Below the pieces are notes generated by a model. It was not told the DNA's origin. It saw only the letters and a list, made by a program, of their open reading frames with translations, and did no database searches. The position numbers and the translations under genes were made by a program. Shown here piece after piece: positions 1 to 8,886 of a stretch of 64,000 nt of DNA. How positions within the stretch are numbered: the stretch's first letter is position 1; every line of letters starts with the position of its first letter. Origin of the DNA: Bathynomus jamesi (Eukaryota > Arthropoda > Malacostraca > Isopoda > Cirolanidae); assembly GCA_023014485.1 (NCBI GenBank), contig JAJOZX010005537.1:124001-188000 (forward strand). Direction: 5' to 3'.

Positions 1-879
1 GACCCAAGAACACTTTTCTTTTTTTAGCTTAAGTCCGGTTTCCCGGATTGTTTTTAGAACTGCTGTTAATCTTGTTAAGTTTTCTTTTTTAGATCAACCT
101 GAGATGAGGACATCATCTAGAAAACAAAGTACACCCGAAATGTGACCTAGAACTTGTCCATCGTTCTCTGAAAAATACCTGGTGCGTATTTATGATAGAT
201 AGCTCTTTAGAATTTTCGTCTGAACGTAGTTGAGCATAGGCTTGGGACATATCTAGTTTTGAAATATTTACCACCCGCAAGAGAGCTAAATAATTCATCA
301 GGCTTGGGTATAGGGTAGCAATCTAGAAGAACTGCTTTATTTGCCATTAAACGGTAATCCCCACATAAATGCACTGACTTGTCAGGTTTTAATACAGGGA
401 CTACCGGGGCAGCCCATTTAGCGTGTGTGACTATCTTTGAGCAGTCTATCAATTTCTAAATCTACCCTCTCCCGTAAAGCATGTGCAATTTGACGAGCCT
501 TGCAAAATTTTGCAGTTACATTAAGGTCCACCTCTGTACAGACCTGCTGGTCTTTTAGTTTTCCTATTTCAAGCTCAAAAAGAGAAGAAAACTCCATCAA
601 CAATGAATCTATGTCAGATGGATATGCGAGTGTATGCACATCTGCCCAACCCTTTGGCAAAATTTTGTCAACGGGCAATTTCAAAGCATCGATCCAATCA
701 TGGCTTAGTAGAGTAGGTCCTTGCTCATCCACCACTAAAAGAGTTAAGGGATGAGATAAAGTTTCCTTGTTGTGTAACTGTGATGTAGGATTCTCCACAA
801 ATAGTATTTGTATGTTACTATATTTTTTTAGTATTGTTTTAGATTCGTGTAGTTTAGGCGTATTTTTGAAAGTTTTTTA

Positions 880-1020
880 AAAAACTGTTTTAGACATGAC
901 AGTTCGGGCAGCACCTCTATCTAGTTCTAGAGGAACTGTAATTCCATTTAGACCTAAATCTAAAATATAGGGACCCGTATTATCACCACTTTGCTGCTCA
1001 TAAAATAGATATTCCACTCT
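880..1020 (-). pseudogene. Retroviral-type aspartic protease remnant
   Basis: The minus-strand translation around 960-890 reads PLELDRGAARTVMSK, which matches the active-site neighbourhood of retrotransposon proteases (D-T/S-G-A followed by a TVMS-like strand). The catalytic triplet is DRG rather than DTG or DSG, so it would be inactive. It sits between the gag zinc-knuckle region and the RT fragment, as expected for Gypsy pol. The flanking frame is broken. Confidence 0.55.
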
Positions 1021-1099
1021 AATGTTCGAAGTATTTCCATTTGGAGGATTACCACTAGAAGTGTTATAATTAGAATTTTCACCCTTCTGTTTCTTTGAA

Positions 1100-1861
1100 A
1101 AACAAACTTTAGCTATGTGGCTTATTTTACTACAATTTCAGCAAACTGCTTCCTTAAAAGGACAGTTCTCCTTACAGTGGTGTTTTCCACACCCAGTATA
1201 TGGCTTGGAAGCTTTTCCTCCTGTTTAGTAGGTTTGGTAGTATTCGCAGCATACTTTTTATTAGTTTGTCTAGCAGGCTCATTAGATCTGCCAGGCCAAG
1301 ATGATTTAAAGCTATTTACTTGTTGGGCCTTGTTAGTGTGACTGCCAGAATTTCTAACATCTTTAACAGCTGCTTCTCTACCCACAGCTACTTCTACAGC
1401 CTGACTAAAAGTTAGGTCCGGTGTTGCTAATAGGGTTCTCTGGATAGACTCCTCTTGGAGACCCATTACAAGCCTATCTCTTAGCATTTCGTCTAATTTG
1501 TCTCCAAAATTACAAGTACGGCATAGGCCTTTATACCAGTAACAAACTCTGCAATGCTTTCATTTGTAGTCTGATGCCTAGAATAAAATTTATAACGTTC
1601 AGAGATATGAACCACTAGTGGTTTGTAGCGATTGGTTAGGGCCTGTACCAATTCACTGTAGGGGCAAATTTCTGGTGCTTTAGGAGCAACTAGGTCTTTG
1701 ACTAAGCAAAAAGTTTTCGGACCTATTATAGTTAGGAAAGCAGGTACTTTCTTTGCATCGGGAATGGAATTAGCCTCGAAAAATAACTTCACCCTAGTGG
1801 TATAAAATTCGAAGTCCTCCTCCGAGTCTTCGCAGGGATTTACATGGCCAATCACCGACAT
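1100..1861 (-). pseudogene. Gypsy gag polyprotein, frameshifted
   Basis: Gag forms the capsid of the retrotransposon and binds its RNA. The first ORF begins with Met at 1861 and reads about 122 residues of a retroviral-type capsid domain, including the word ERYKFYSRHQTTNESIAEF. It is followed in another frame (1487 to 1122) by a segment with RDRLVMGLQEESIQRTLLA, the end of the capsid domain, then a Lys/Ser-rich linker. In a third frame, 1205-1090 holds a Cys/His cluster resembling two zinc knuckles (CGKHHCKENC, then an interrupted NCSKISHIAKVC). Two frame changes and a stop in the knuckle show decay. Identification rests on word-level similarity to Gypsy gag, not on an alignment. Confidence 0.7.
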
Positions 1862-2225
1862 GCTACGAACAAAACCAATTTGGGTGTTAGACCCCGTTTG
1901 GTATTAGGTTAGCAAATAGACATAAAATGTACTTACAGGTGCTTTGATTTAGATCTTTTTTCAGGGCCTACCATTTGTGCCAGCGTCAACCAACCTCGAC
2001 CAACTCAGTCCTAATTTACTAATTTAGAAGCTATAGACATTACTCCTAACTGACATAATTAGACAACTTAACCTAATCACCAAAATAGAAAATAGAATGA
2101 ACGATTGCTGCAGATAGAAAAATACATGTTGCTTCGGTCAGCCCAATAAACGAACAGACCGCGTCTTCGTGTTTTTTTGTTGTTGTTGTTATTTAGTTTC
2201 CATTTTGTGACTTTTCCACACACAC

Positions 2226-2450
2226 GTCACCTCAGTCTTGGTCCCCTATTTTACACCCGAAATAGAGCTCGTATGCTTTTTTAATGAGAAGAAGTGATAT
2301 TCTTCTTTTGAGGTTTGAGAGTGAACTCACGACATACATAACAAAAAGTCTCAGGGTTGTAACACATTTGCGAGACAATGGCTTTTTAGAGCTTTTGACA
2401 CAACAGCATTGAATGACAACCAACAAACGACTAACGACATTGTTTTTTCA
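2226..2450 (-). pseudogene. N-terminal fragment of the same DDE-like element protein as at 45044-46728
   Basis: On the minus strand this stretch encodes, across one frame break, ETFCYVCREFTLKPQKKNI and then KKAYELYFGCKIGDQD. The intact-looking protein at 46728-45316 has the corresponding FCFVCGQYTPKPQRRNI and KLAYKCYFDCKLGDQQR at its N terminus. This is therefore a second, shorter and older fragment of the unclassified transposon family described at 44666-47088. Nothing further of that family was seen nearby, and 1862-2225 shows no other recognisable content. Confidence 0.6.
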
Positions 2451-2648
2451 GACAACGCAGTGCAGCAGTCATTATTGCATCATCCTACTAGCACAGTTGC
2501 CAAATTATGCGATTTTTGCGCCTAATGAATTTTAATTTTTTAAGCACCTCAAACTGGAAAGTAATAAGTCTTATGGTATTTTCTTTTGCAATATGGACTA
2601 TTACGGTGAAACTGCTATTTAAAAAAAAAAAATGTTACAAATACTTAA

Positions 2649-2734
2649 CCCCTTAACTGCCGAGAACTCCATATGGAGTTTCACACCGCACTGCATTGCG
2701 AACTCTCGTCAAAATAGCGCAGCTAAGGAAGGGG
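2649..2734. mobile_element. Possible piggyBac-like MITE (TTAA flanks)
   Basis: An 86-bp segment is flanked by TTAA at 2645-2648 and 2735-2738. It starts CCCCTTAACTGCCG and ends with the imperfect inverse GCAGCTAAGGAAGGGG. TTAA duplication plus C-rich ends is the signature of piggyBac-type elements. The copy also has a short internal palindrome around an NdeI-like CATATG. The match is imperfect and the element is tiny, so chance is not excluded. Confidence 0.35.
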
Positions 2735-2892
2735 TTAAGCTGAAAATGATGAAGTGAAGAAATATAAAACTTCTTGAAAACAGTGCGTGATATAGAAATT
2801 TCAAGGTCATTTCTATAATCATCGTTAAAAAATCTACATGAATCACAATCTCGTTGAGAAAATAAAATCCTTGTTGACCAGTGATATTTTAG

Positions 2893-3525
2893 GGTGACAG
2901 GACAATTGCGTCCTGGTCAAGTGCGTCCCGGACAAATGCGTCCCGTCATTGGCGTCCCTGGACAATTGCGTCCGGTTTTATTTCGTCCCGGACAATTGCG
3001 CACTTCCCCAACTACTATATGAAGTTTATTTATTAGAGAAGTGAATAGAAAGTTCATTGTGACTTCACCTACGCAATTGTCCAGAGGGACGCGTATGTTT
3101 GTTATTGTAATTTTGTATGGGATATAATGTCCGGTTAGATTAATTGAATGCCCAGTTAGGTCAACTGTATGCCCTTGACGATTGGTTAGGTTAAGTTGTG
3201 ATATTTTCGTTAAAACTAACGAAACTAACTTTATCTTAAGTGGACGTAACCCATAAAATTTGACAATGATGTTGCTGATGATGGATAAAGTTTTAGAGAA
3301 CAGTTTCGAACAGAACTTATGAACATATAACAAGTTTAATAGGTTAAAATGAAAAGTATATTTGAAATTCCGATACTATCTTCCTATTCACTTCTCTAAT
3401 AAATAAACTTCATATAGTAGTTGGAGAAGTGCGCAATTGTCCGGGACGCAATTGTCCAGGGACGCCAATGACCGAGACGCATTTGTCCGGGACGCACTTG
3501 ACCAGGACGCAATTGCCCTAGAACC
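2893..3525. mobile_element. Foldback element A with subrepeat arms, 9-bp TSD
   Basis: The arms are inverted copies of about 110 bp, themselves made of ~14-20-nt degenerate repeats (core GACAATTGCGTCC, with variants CAAGTGCGTCCCGG and CAAATGCGTCCCG). The right arm (3421-3525) is the reverse complement of the left (2893-3010). A second inner inverted pair reads ATAGTAGTTGG/CAACTACTATAT and continues inward. The AT-rich centre contains TTAGG-like words (GTTAGGTTAAGTTG). The 9-bp word ATATTTTAG occurs immediately outside both ends (2884-2892 and 3526-3534), a clean target duplication. There is no coding capacity. It interrupts the LINE remnant that resumes at 3535. Confidence 0.8.
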
Positions 3526-3534
3526 ATATTTTAG

Positions 3535-3940
3535 CTCTAATTTTACTGAAGAAAATTTTAATAACTTTGATTTTAATTCTTTAGATTGTATAAACTCAGG
3601 CATTCTTGATAATATTCGTATAAGGAAGGATGATGTTAGGCAAGTGATTCATACAATGAAGTCAAATAAAGCTGTTGGACCTGATAATATACTGTATATG
3701 CTGAGATTCTCAAAGAAGGGGAGGATAGTTTATCTGAGGCACTAACTATTTTGTTTGCTAGGTCTATTAATTATGCAGAAATACCAGATGAATGATAAAA
3801 AGTAAAAGTAGTTCAAGCAGGGACAAATCCAGTGGGTAATTTGAGGTATTATATTACATTTGGAAAACATGAAACCACCTGGGCCTGTCGAGGTTATCCA
3901 AGTCATAAATGTAATGAGGAGATGGTTTAACCGCCTTCGT
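3535..3940 (+). pseudogene. LINE reverse transcriptase fragment
   Basis: The translation from about 3540 to 3745 includes DVRQVIHTMKSNKAVGPDNI, the typical start of a non-LTR RT palm region (K-S-x-K-A-x-G-P-D-x-I). It then decays. Reading frames are broken and no YADD is present. The foldback element at 2893-3525 is inserted just upstream. Confidence 0.65.
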
Positions 3941-3944
3941 AACA

Positions 3945-4275
3945 TCGAAGGTCAGTAGTATAGCCGCAAAAGATTAGAGTGCAGGAATGTTGCAAGTTAT
4001 TACGTAATGTTGCAAAGGGGGGTGGGGTGTTGCAAAAAAGAAAAAAAATACCCCAAAGGGCCCTTTGTTGCCAACCGGGGTTGCAAGGGGCATGCAACTT
4101 GGGGGGGCGGAGTTCTCCCCCAAGCTATTCCCCCCAAAGGGCCAGAAAGGAGAGAAAGGAGGAGAGAAAGGAGGAGAGAAAGGAGGAGAGGTGTTCACCT
4201 GGCAGGAGCCAAGTGCATATTAAGACTTCAGCCGAGTAGGCGTTGTTTTATAGGCTCCTAATCAGCCAGTTGGCT
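3945..4275 (+). repeat. Body of 5S-headed SINE-like repeat, 5'-truncated copy
   Basis: This segment matches, in inverted orientation, the 3' part of the repeat at 21880-22330. Shared parts in order are TAGTATAGCCG, GAGTGCAGGAATGTTGCAA, a G-rich GGGTGGGGTGTTGC stretch, a poly-A/poly-T run, CCAAAGGGCCCTTTGTTGCC, the GCATGCAACTT / GGAGTTCTCCCCCAAG block, a GGAGAGAAA minisatellite, and GTGTTCACCTGGCAGGAGCC. The 5S-like head is absent here. A diverged second piece of the GCATGCAACTT block follows at 4370-4410. Open frames across it are low-complexity artefacts. Confidence 0.6.
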
Positions 4276-4318
4276 GAATCAGTCAGTTGGCTGAGCCAAG
4301 GGGGAGGGGTACACCTGC

Positions 4319-4351
<33 letters not shown>
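4319..4351. repeat. (GA)n microsatellite
   Basis: Perfect GA dinucleotide run of about 33 bp within the region between the SINE body and the GCCAGATAGCGCCATG repeats (4555-4600). Confidence 0.95.
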
Positions 4352-4354
<3 letters not shown>

Positions 4355-4739
4355 TTGCCTTTGATTGCAAGGCATGCAACTTGGAGGCGGAGTTCTCCCC
4401 CAAGTTATTTTCGTTTACCTAACCTAAGAGGCCTCTAAGGGGTTTTCCCAAAGGGCCAGAAAGAGAAGGACCAGAGGTCCTTGCTCGGCTGGGAGCCGAG
4501 CTTGAATGACTCCGTCAGTCGTCTCGGTCTTTTATAAACCTCTATTCTGGCTGAGTTGCCAGATAGCGCCATGTATTCAGTTGCCAGATAGCGCCATGTG
4601 TTCCAGATAGCAAAAACCATATATTAATCATCCATTTAAATAGTGTACCACAATATATGACGGTAGATGAATCCAATCAAATTCTGTTTATTAAATAAAT
4701 AATTTTACACACCTAATTTTTATTATAAATATTTAAGTC

Positions 4740-5400
4740 ACGAAACGAAATGAAAATTTATGAAACACACGAGCCTCATTCCCCTGCGAAGAAAATTGAA
4801 AAAAACGAAATTTAAAGAAATTAATCAATTGAAATTAGCCAAAACACAATCCGCTATAACGGGGTCGGTTTCGAAGAACACCTGCTGGTTGAGAGACTTC
4901 CCCCCAATCCCTGATAAGCCTCCCTTCACTCCAAACGAAATGAAAATTATGAAACACACAGAGCCTCATTCCCCTGCGAAGAAAATTGAAAAAAAACGAA
5001 ATTTAAAGAAATTAATCAATTGAAATTAGCCAAAACACAATCCGCTATAACGGGGTCGGGTCTCATTCCCCCCCAATCCCCTGCGAAGAAAATTGAAAAA
5101 AGCCGAAATCTAAATTACTTCTACAATGAAACACATTCTCAATGCGCTTACGAAGAAACATATATTAATCAAAATACCGCAATATATTTATATAGTTAAT
5201 CAATTGGAAGGTTCAACCATATAAAATACCACAATATATTTATATAGTTAATCAATTGAAGATTCAAAACACACGTTCCAATAAATCATTTATTTCCTAT
5301 TTAAATACGAAAAACGAAAGAAGAAACGAAGAAAATTGCAAAAAAACGAATTCTAAAGAAATTAATCAATTGAAATTAACCAAAACACACGATCGTATTC
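4740..5400. repeat. Degenerate tandem repeat block (~185-bp unit)
   Basis: A unit carrying GCCTCATTCCCCTGCGAAG, an A-rich GAAATTTAAAGAAATTAATC stretch and CAATCCGCTATAACGGGGTC occurs at about 4747-4935 and 4940-5057. Partial and diverged units follow to 5400. The word CAATCCGCTATAACGGG also occurs, inverted, at the outer end of Polinton copy 1 (about 7455-7475). No credible gene is present here. Confidence 0.7.
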
Positions 5401-5407
5401 TCAAATC

Positions 5408-5410
<3 letters not shown>

Positions 5411-5439
<29 letters not shown>

Positions 5440-5572
5440 ACAAGGAAAAGAGACTCTGTGTCCATTCGATTCACCTTTGCCAGAGGCGATTTTTTTCTGA
5501 CTATAATTTTTACCTTTCTCCCAGACAGCTTGAACAAATCCTCTCTTCACTCCATTTCTTAGATATACCCAC

Positions 5573-5646
<74 letters not shown>
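5411..5646. repeat. Microsatellites: (CA)n, then (AT)n-(AG)n
   Basis: A (CA)n run lies at 5411-5439 and a compound (TA)n(GA)n run at 5576-5645. Open reading frames across them encode only dipeptide repeats and are not genes. Confidence 0.95.
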
Positions 5647-5650
<4 letters not shown>

Positions 5651-5740
5651 TCAAATAACGTTAAGTGTACTAATTTAAATTTACTTTCTTTTTTCCAGGT
5701 TAACTATACCCACAATTATAATAAATAATAATCGAATTAC

Positions 5741-6236
5741 GGACGATTGTTCGAACACAATTGTTCGAACACAATTGTTCGAAAACCATAGTTCGAAAAA
5801 CAGTTGTTCGAAGCAACAATTATTCGACGTTATAATTGTTCGAATGAACAACCAACTAAATAAAATCTTAGTTGCCAAGACGCAAATACGAAGACGTAAA
5901 TAAGAAGGTTAGCCTCTTCATTTAAACTATAACATTTATAGTGCTGCAGTTAAACCACCCTTAAAATGGCAGAGTTTGTTTCTAGTGAGAAAGGAAAGCC
6001 AATGCTCTTAGTGAATGGGTTTTTATATGTAAGAGCCTAACCTAACTAACCTAACCTAACTATAATTTGCAACTATAGTTTACCTTGACTTTCATATGCT
6101 TCTATCCTGTTTTATTAATAAAGATTTTTAACTTTGAATAACGTATGAATAAAGATTTTTAACTTTTAATGTTTTTTAATACTTTTTGTTTTTCGAACTA
6201 TGGTTTTCGAACAATCGTGTTCAAACAATTGTGTAC
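5741..6236. mobile_element. Foldback element B with GTTCGAA subrepeat arms
   Basis: The left arm (5741-5850) is built from repeated ACAATTGTTCGAA-like units and includes TTCGAAAACCATAGTTCGAA. The right arm (about 6187-6236) is its inverse (TTCGAACTATGGTTTTCGAA, then CAATCGTGTTCAAACAATTG). The AT-rich centre carries CCTAACCTAACTAACCTAACC at about 6037-6060. No clean target duplication was found, perhaps because the right end abuts the satellite array starting at 6237. It has the same architecture as elements A and C. Confidence 0.7.
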
Positions 6237-7243
6237 AGGACCTGCATTGTCTATAAGGGGAAACTTTGAGTAAATGGAAATATTATTTTCTCGAAAACTA
6301 TGGGTGATAGAAAAATTCTGAAACCGGAATCAGTATCAAAAGTTCTATAAGAAACACCAAATAATTTTCGTTGTCCCTAGTGTAATTTCTCGCCGAATTG
6401 GAAAGGTTTTCACTCCGCCTTAGACCCACAGTTTAACGTGGATTCAGAAATACATCTCGTCGATTGCTCACTATTTCATCGAGATAATTAAAGCTCAGGA
6501 CCTGCATTGTCTATAAGATCTGCGGGAAACTCTGAGTAAATGGAAATATTATTTTCTCGAAAACTATGGGTGATAGAAAAATTCTGAAACCGGAATCAGT
6601 ATCAAAAGTTCTATAAGAAACACCAAATAATTTTCGTTGTCCCTAGTGTAATTTCTCGCCGAATTGGAAAGGTTTTCACTCCGCCTTAGACCCACAGTTT
6701 AACGTGGATTCAGAAATACATCTCGTCGATTGCTCACTATTTCATCGAGATAATTAAAGCTCAGGACCTGCATTGTCTATAAGATCTGCGGGAAACTCTG
6801 AGTAAATGGAAATATTATTTTCTCGAAAACTATGGGTGATAGAAAAATTCTGAAACCGGAATCAGTATCAAAAGTTCTATAAGAAACACCAAATAATTTT
6901 CGTTGTCCCCTAGTGTAATTTCTCGCCGAATTGGAAAGGTTTTCACTCCGCCTTAGACCCACAGTTTAACGTGGATTCAGAAATACATCTCGTCGATTGC
7001 TCACTATTTCATCGAGATAATTAAAGCTCAGGACCTGCATTGTCTATAAGATCTGCGGGAAACTCTGAGTAAATGGAAATATTATTTTCTCGAAAACTAT
7101 GGGTGATAGAAAAATTCTGAAACCGGAATCAGTATCAAAAGTTCTATAAGAAACACCAAATAATTTTCGTTGTCCCCTAGTGTAATTTCTCGCCGAATTG
7201 GAAAGGTTTTCACTCCGCCTTAGACCCACAGTTTAACGTGGAA
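6237..7243. repeat. Satellite array, four units of ~260-267 bp
   Basis: Units start with AGGACCTGCATTGTCTATAA at about 6237, 6497, 6763 and 7030. They are almost identical apart from a short deletion in the first unit and a C-run change in the last two. The array ends inside the fourth unit at GTTTAACGTGG. A 61-codon open frame recurs in two units purely because the units are identical. There is no coding, CRISPR-like or inverted structure. 7244-7378 is AT-rich with nothing recognisable. Confidence 0.9.
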
Positions 7244-7378
7244 ACCGAATGCTCTTTTAAAAATATAATTAGGATATATTTCTTTATTATAAAATAAGTT
7301 AACAATTGAAATTATGTTAACACAAGAATTTGTGAAAACATTACTAATAACTTGTAAGTAAAAATAAAAATATAATAT

Positions 7379-7440
7379 AAGGGACTACCATAGAAATGTA
7401 AGTGTCTATAATTTATTCACAAGAAACACGATTTTATATA
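7379..7440 (+). repeat. Extra fragment of the exon 1/intron 1 junction
   Basis: The words GGGACTACCATAGAAATG and GTAAGTGTCTATA, followed after ~20 bp by CGATTTTATATATATG, repeat what stands at 7790-7830 and 8303-8345. This is the 3' end of exon 1 plus the intron donor of the terminal spliced gene, here without the rest of the exon. It shows that the duplicated cassette once extended further left. Confidence 0.75.
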
Positions 7441-7507
7441 TATGTTACTCGTCCGGACCCGTTATAGCGGATTGGTACACATCATAGCTCCACCCAGCTA
7501 CACGACA

Positions 7508-7567
7508 GCCAATCACTGAACATCTGGTCTTTTGGGGCGGAGCTTGGCGATTGTGCATATAAAAGGG
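7508..7567 (+). promoter_or_regulatory. CCAAT / GC-box / TATA promoter at Polinton 1 end
   Basis: A CCAAT box (AGCCAATCA, about 7507), a GC box (GGGGCGGAGC, about 7534-7543) and a TATA element (GCATATAAAAGG, about 7555-7566) lie in canonical order, 65-70 bp before the start codon at 7632. The corresponding end of Polinton copy 2 (minus strand, 63171-63103) keeps the CCAAT and TATA elements and a degraded GC box with the same spacing. This points to a polymerase II promoter inside the terminal repeat, firing inward. Confidence 0.7.
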
Positions 7568-7631
7568 GATATTTTTCAGTTGGGAGTAACAGTAGCTATT
7601 TTCGCGTCAGTGAATAATCATTCCCTCCACC

Positions 7632-7801
7632 ATGGACCTGTACGTCTCCCCAGATTTGTATGAAGAAAGTGACACTGCAGCATTAACGGCAATTAGTCTT
7701 TTTAACGCGATTGACCGTGATGAATTATTTCCAACGCAAACCGTAGAAGATATTTGCAGTGACGCTCCTTACAATCCGACGCAAGGGACTACCATAGAAA
7801 T
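7632..7801 (+). CDS. Terminal spliced gene, exon 1 (first cassette)
   Basis: This is the first coding exon of a small gene of unknown function at the outer end of Polinton 1. It begins MDLYVSPDLYEESD and ends just before a GTAAGT donor at 7802, leaving codon phase 2. The same exon occurs in Polinton 2 (63039-62864, minus), where it differs by many substitutions and a 6-nt (two-codon) length change. The core words DRDELFPTQTVEDIC and PTQG are recognisable in both. The encoded segment is acidic and has no membrane segment or catalytic motif I know. The start follows a CCACC-type initiation context. Confidence 0.7.
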
Positions 7802-8047
7802 GTAAGTGTCTATATTTCGATTTTATATATATGGATGGGTTGTAGTATCTCGTCAAATAGATACTCACCAAATTTTTTTTATGGCAATCAATGTTATTTG
7901 GTTTTACCTCCCCATTATGCTAAAATCGAAATTTTTTATGGCAATCAATGTTATTCCTCTTAAATGAACCAAAGATATCTTCACATAATGGGGATCTGTC
8001 TGTATACTCTGTATATGTTTTAAAAGAATGAACATTATTCCTTTAAG

Positions 8048-8320
8048 GTCCGATGAGGATTTGACACGTGTTATACAATCTTTTGAAGAATCTCGTGTCA
8101 TGAATACGGAGGATATACTGAACAGTCAGCAATGTCACACATCCTCCACCATGGACCTGTACGTCTCCCCAGATTTGTATGAAGAAAGTGACACTGCAGC
8201 ATTAACGGCAATTAGTCTTTTTAACGCGATTGACCGTGATGAATTATTTCCAACGCAAACCGTAGAAGATATTTGCAGTGACGCTCCTTACAATCCGACG
8301 CAAGGGACTACCATAGAAAT
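8048..8320 (+). CDS. Terminal spliced gene, fused exon 2a-1b (duplication joint)
   Basis: After a CCTTTAAG acceptor, the exon reads SDEDLTRVIQSFEES. It then runs, without its own donor, directly into a second copy of exon 1 that starts at Met 8151 and ends at a GTAAGT donor (8321). The segment is 273 nt, a multiple of three, so it can splice between phase-2 sites and keep the frame open. It arose from a ~519-bp tandem duplication (7632 and 8151 are equivalent starts). A product using all exons would carry the cassette twice. Function unknown. Confidence 0.6.
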
Positions 8321-8564
8321 GTAAGTGTCTATATTCGATTTTATATATATGGATGGGTTGTAGTATCTCGTCAAATAGATACTCACCAAAAAATTTTTTT
8401 ATGGCAATCAATGTTATTTGGTCTTATCCCCATTATGCTAAAATCGAAATTTTTTATGGCAATCAATGTTATTCCTCTTAAATGAACCAAAGATATCTTC
8501 ACATAATGGGGATCTGTCTGATACTCTGTATATGTTTTAAAAGAATGAACATTATTCCTTTAAG

Positions 8565-8666
8565 GTCCGATGAGGATTTGACACGTGTTATACAATCTTT
8601 TGAAGAATCTCGTGTCATGAATACGGAGGATATACTGATCAGTCAGCAATGTCACACCGAAATAAT
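8565..8666 (+). CDS. Terminal spliced gene, exon 2 (second cassette)
   Basis: The exon is bounded by a pyrimidine-rich CCTTTAAG acceptor and an ATAAT/GTAAGT donor (8667). It is 102 nt, phase 2 to phase 2, and reads in frame with exon 1b (word SDEDLTRVIQSFEES near its start, QQCHTEI near its end). The Polinton 2 counterpart is 132 nt, also a multiple of three, with the same first 12 codons. Conserved splice sites and codon-sized length changes in two diverged copies are the main evidence that this is a coding exon. Confidence 0.65.
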
Positions 8667-8757
8667 GTAAGTGTTTTTCGATCTTTTTGGGGTAAGAAGA
8701 CAATATATTTTCATAAATTTATTAAATGAAAGAAATCAGTACAATAACCAACTACAG

Positions 8758-8884
8758 AATATACGTTACAAATATACGAACAAAAACATTATACTATACA
8801 ACGAGTACGTACAATTGGAAAACGGATTTTTATCTGTCTGCATACCATTTCATCGTTTCGGCGAGTGTGACACGGGTCAAATAA
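8758..8884 (+). CDS. Possible exon 3 of the terminal spliced gene
   Basis: A CTACAG acceptor at 8752-8757 is conserved in Polinton 2. In copy 1 the frame imposed by exon 2 stays open for 41 codons to a TAA at 8882. An AATAAA polyadenylation signal overlaps that stop (8880-8885), almost touching the protease gene on the other strand. In copy 2 the same frame is disturbed by a (TA)n run, and differences between copies are not biased to third codon positions. The segment could be a 3' untranslated exon instead. Confidence 0.4.
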
Positions 8885-8886
8885 AT

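Larger units (their letters stand above)
1..1861 (-). mobile_element. Gypsy-type LTR retrotransposon remnant (gag-PR-RT), cut by window edge
   Basis: Reading leftward on the minus strand there are a capsid/gag region, a gag zinc-knuckle region, an aspartic-protease-like stretch and the start of a reverse transcriptase, the order of a Ty3/Gypsy pol. The RT part (about 450 to 1) contains the words GDYRLMANKA and YPIPKPDELFSSLAGGKYF, the conserved start of Gypsy RTs. Several frame changes separate the parts, so the copy is dead. No LTR was recognised between 1862 and 2225, although the leader is expected there. The rest of RT, RNase H and integrase would lie outside the window. Confidence 0.8.

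Noticed and set aside
1117..1341. Plus-strand hydrophobic open frames in the Gypsy region
   Set aside because: Antisense shadow of the gag frame on the minus strand.
3974..4261. Open frames on both strands in the G-rich SINE body
   Set aside because: Low-complexity translation. The same DNA recurs inverted at 21880-22190 as part of a repeat.
5256..5678. 140-codon frame across microsatellites
   Set aside because: Composed of Thr-His, Ile-Tyr and Arg-Glu dipeptide runs from (CA)n, (AT)n and (GA)n.
6777..7229. Two identical 61-codon open frames (minus) in the satellite
   Set aside because: They recur because the satellite units are identical. There is no start context, no conservation apart from the repeat and no known motif.
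6237..7243. Repeat array as a CRISPR
   Set aside because: Units are ~265 bp, contiguous and without spacers, and the DNA is eukaryotic.
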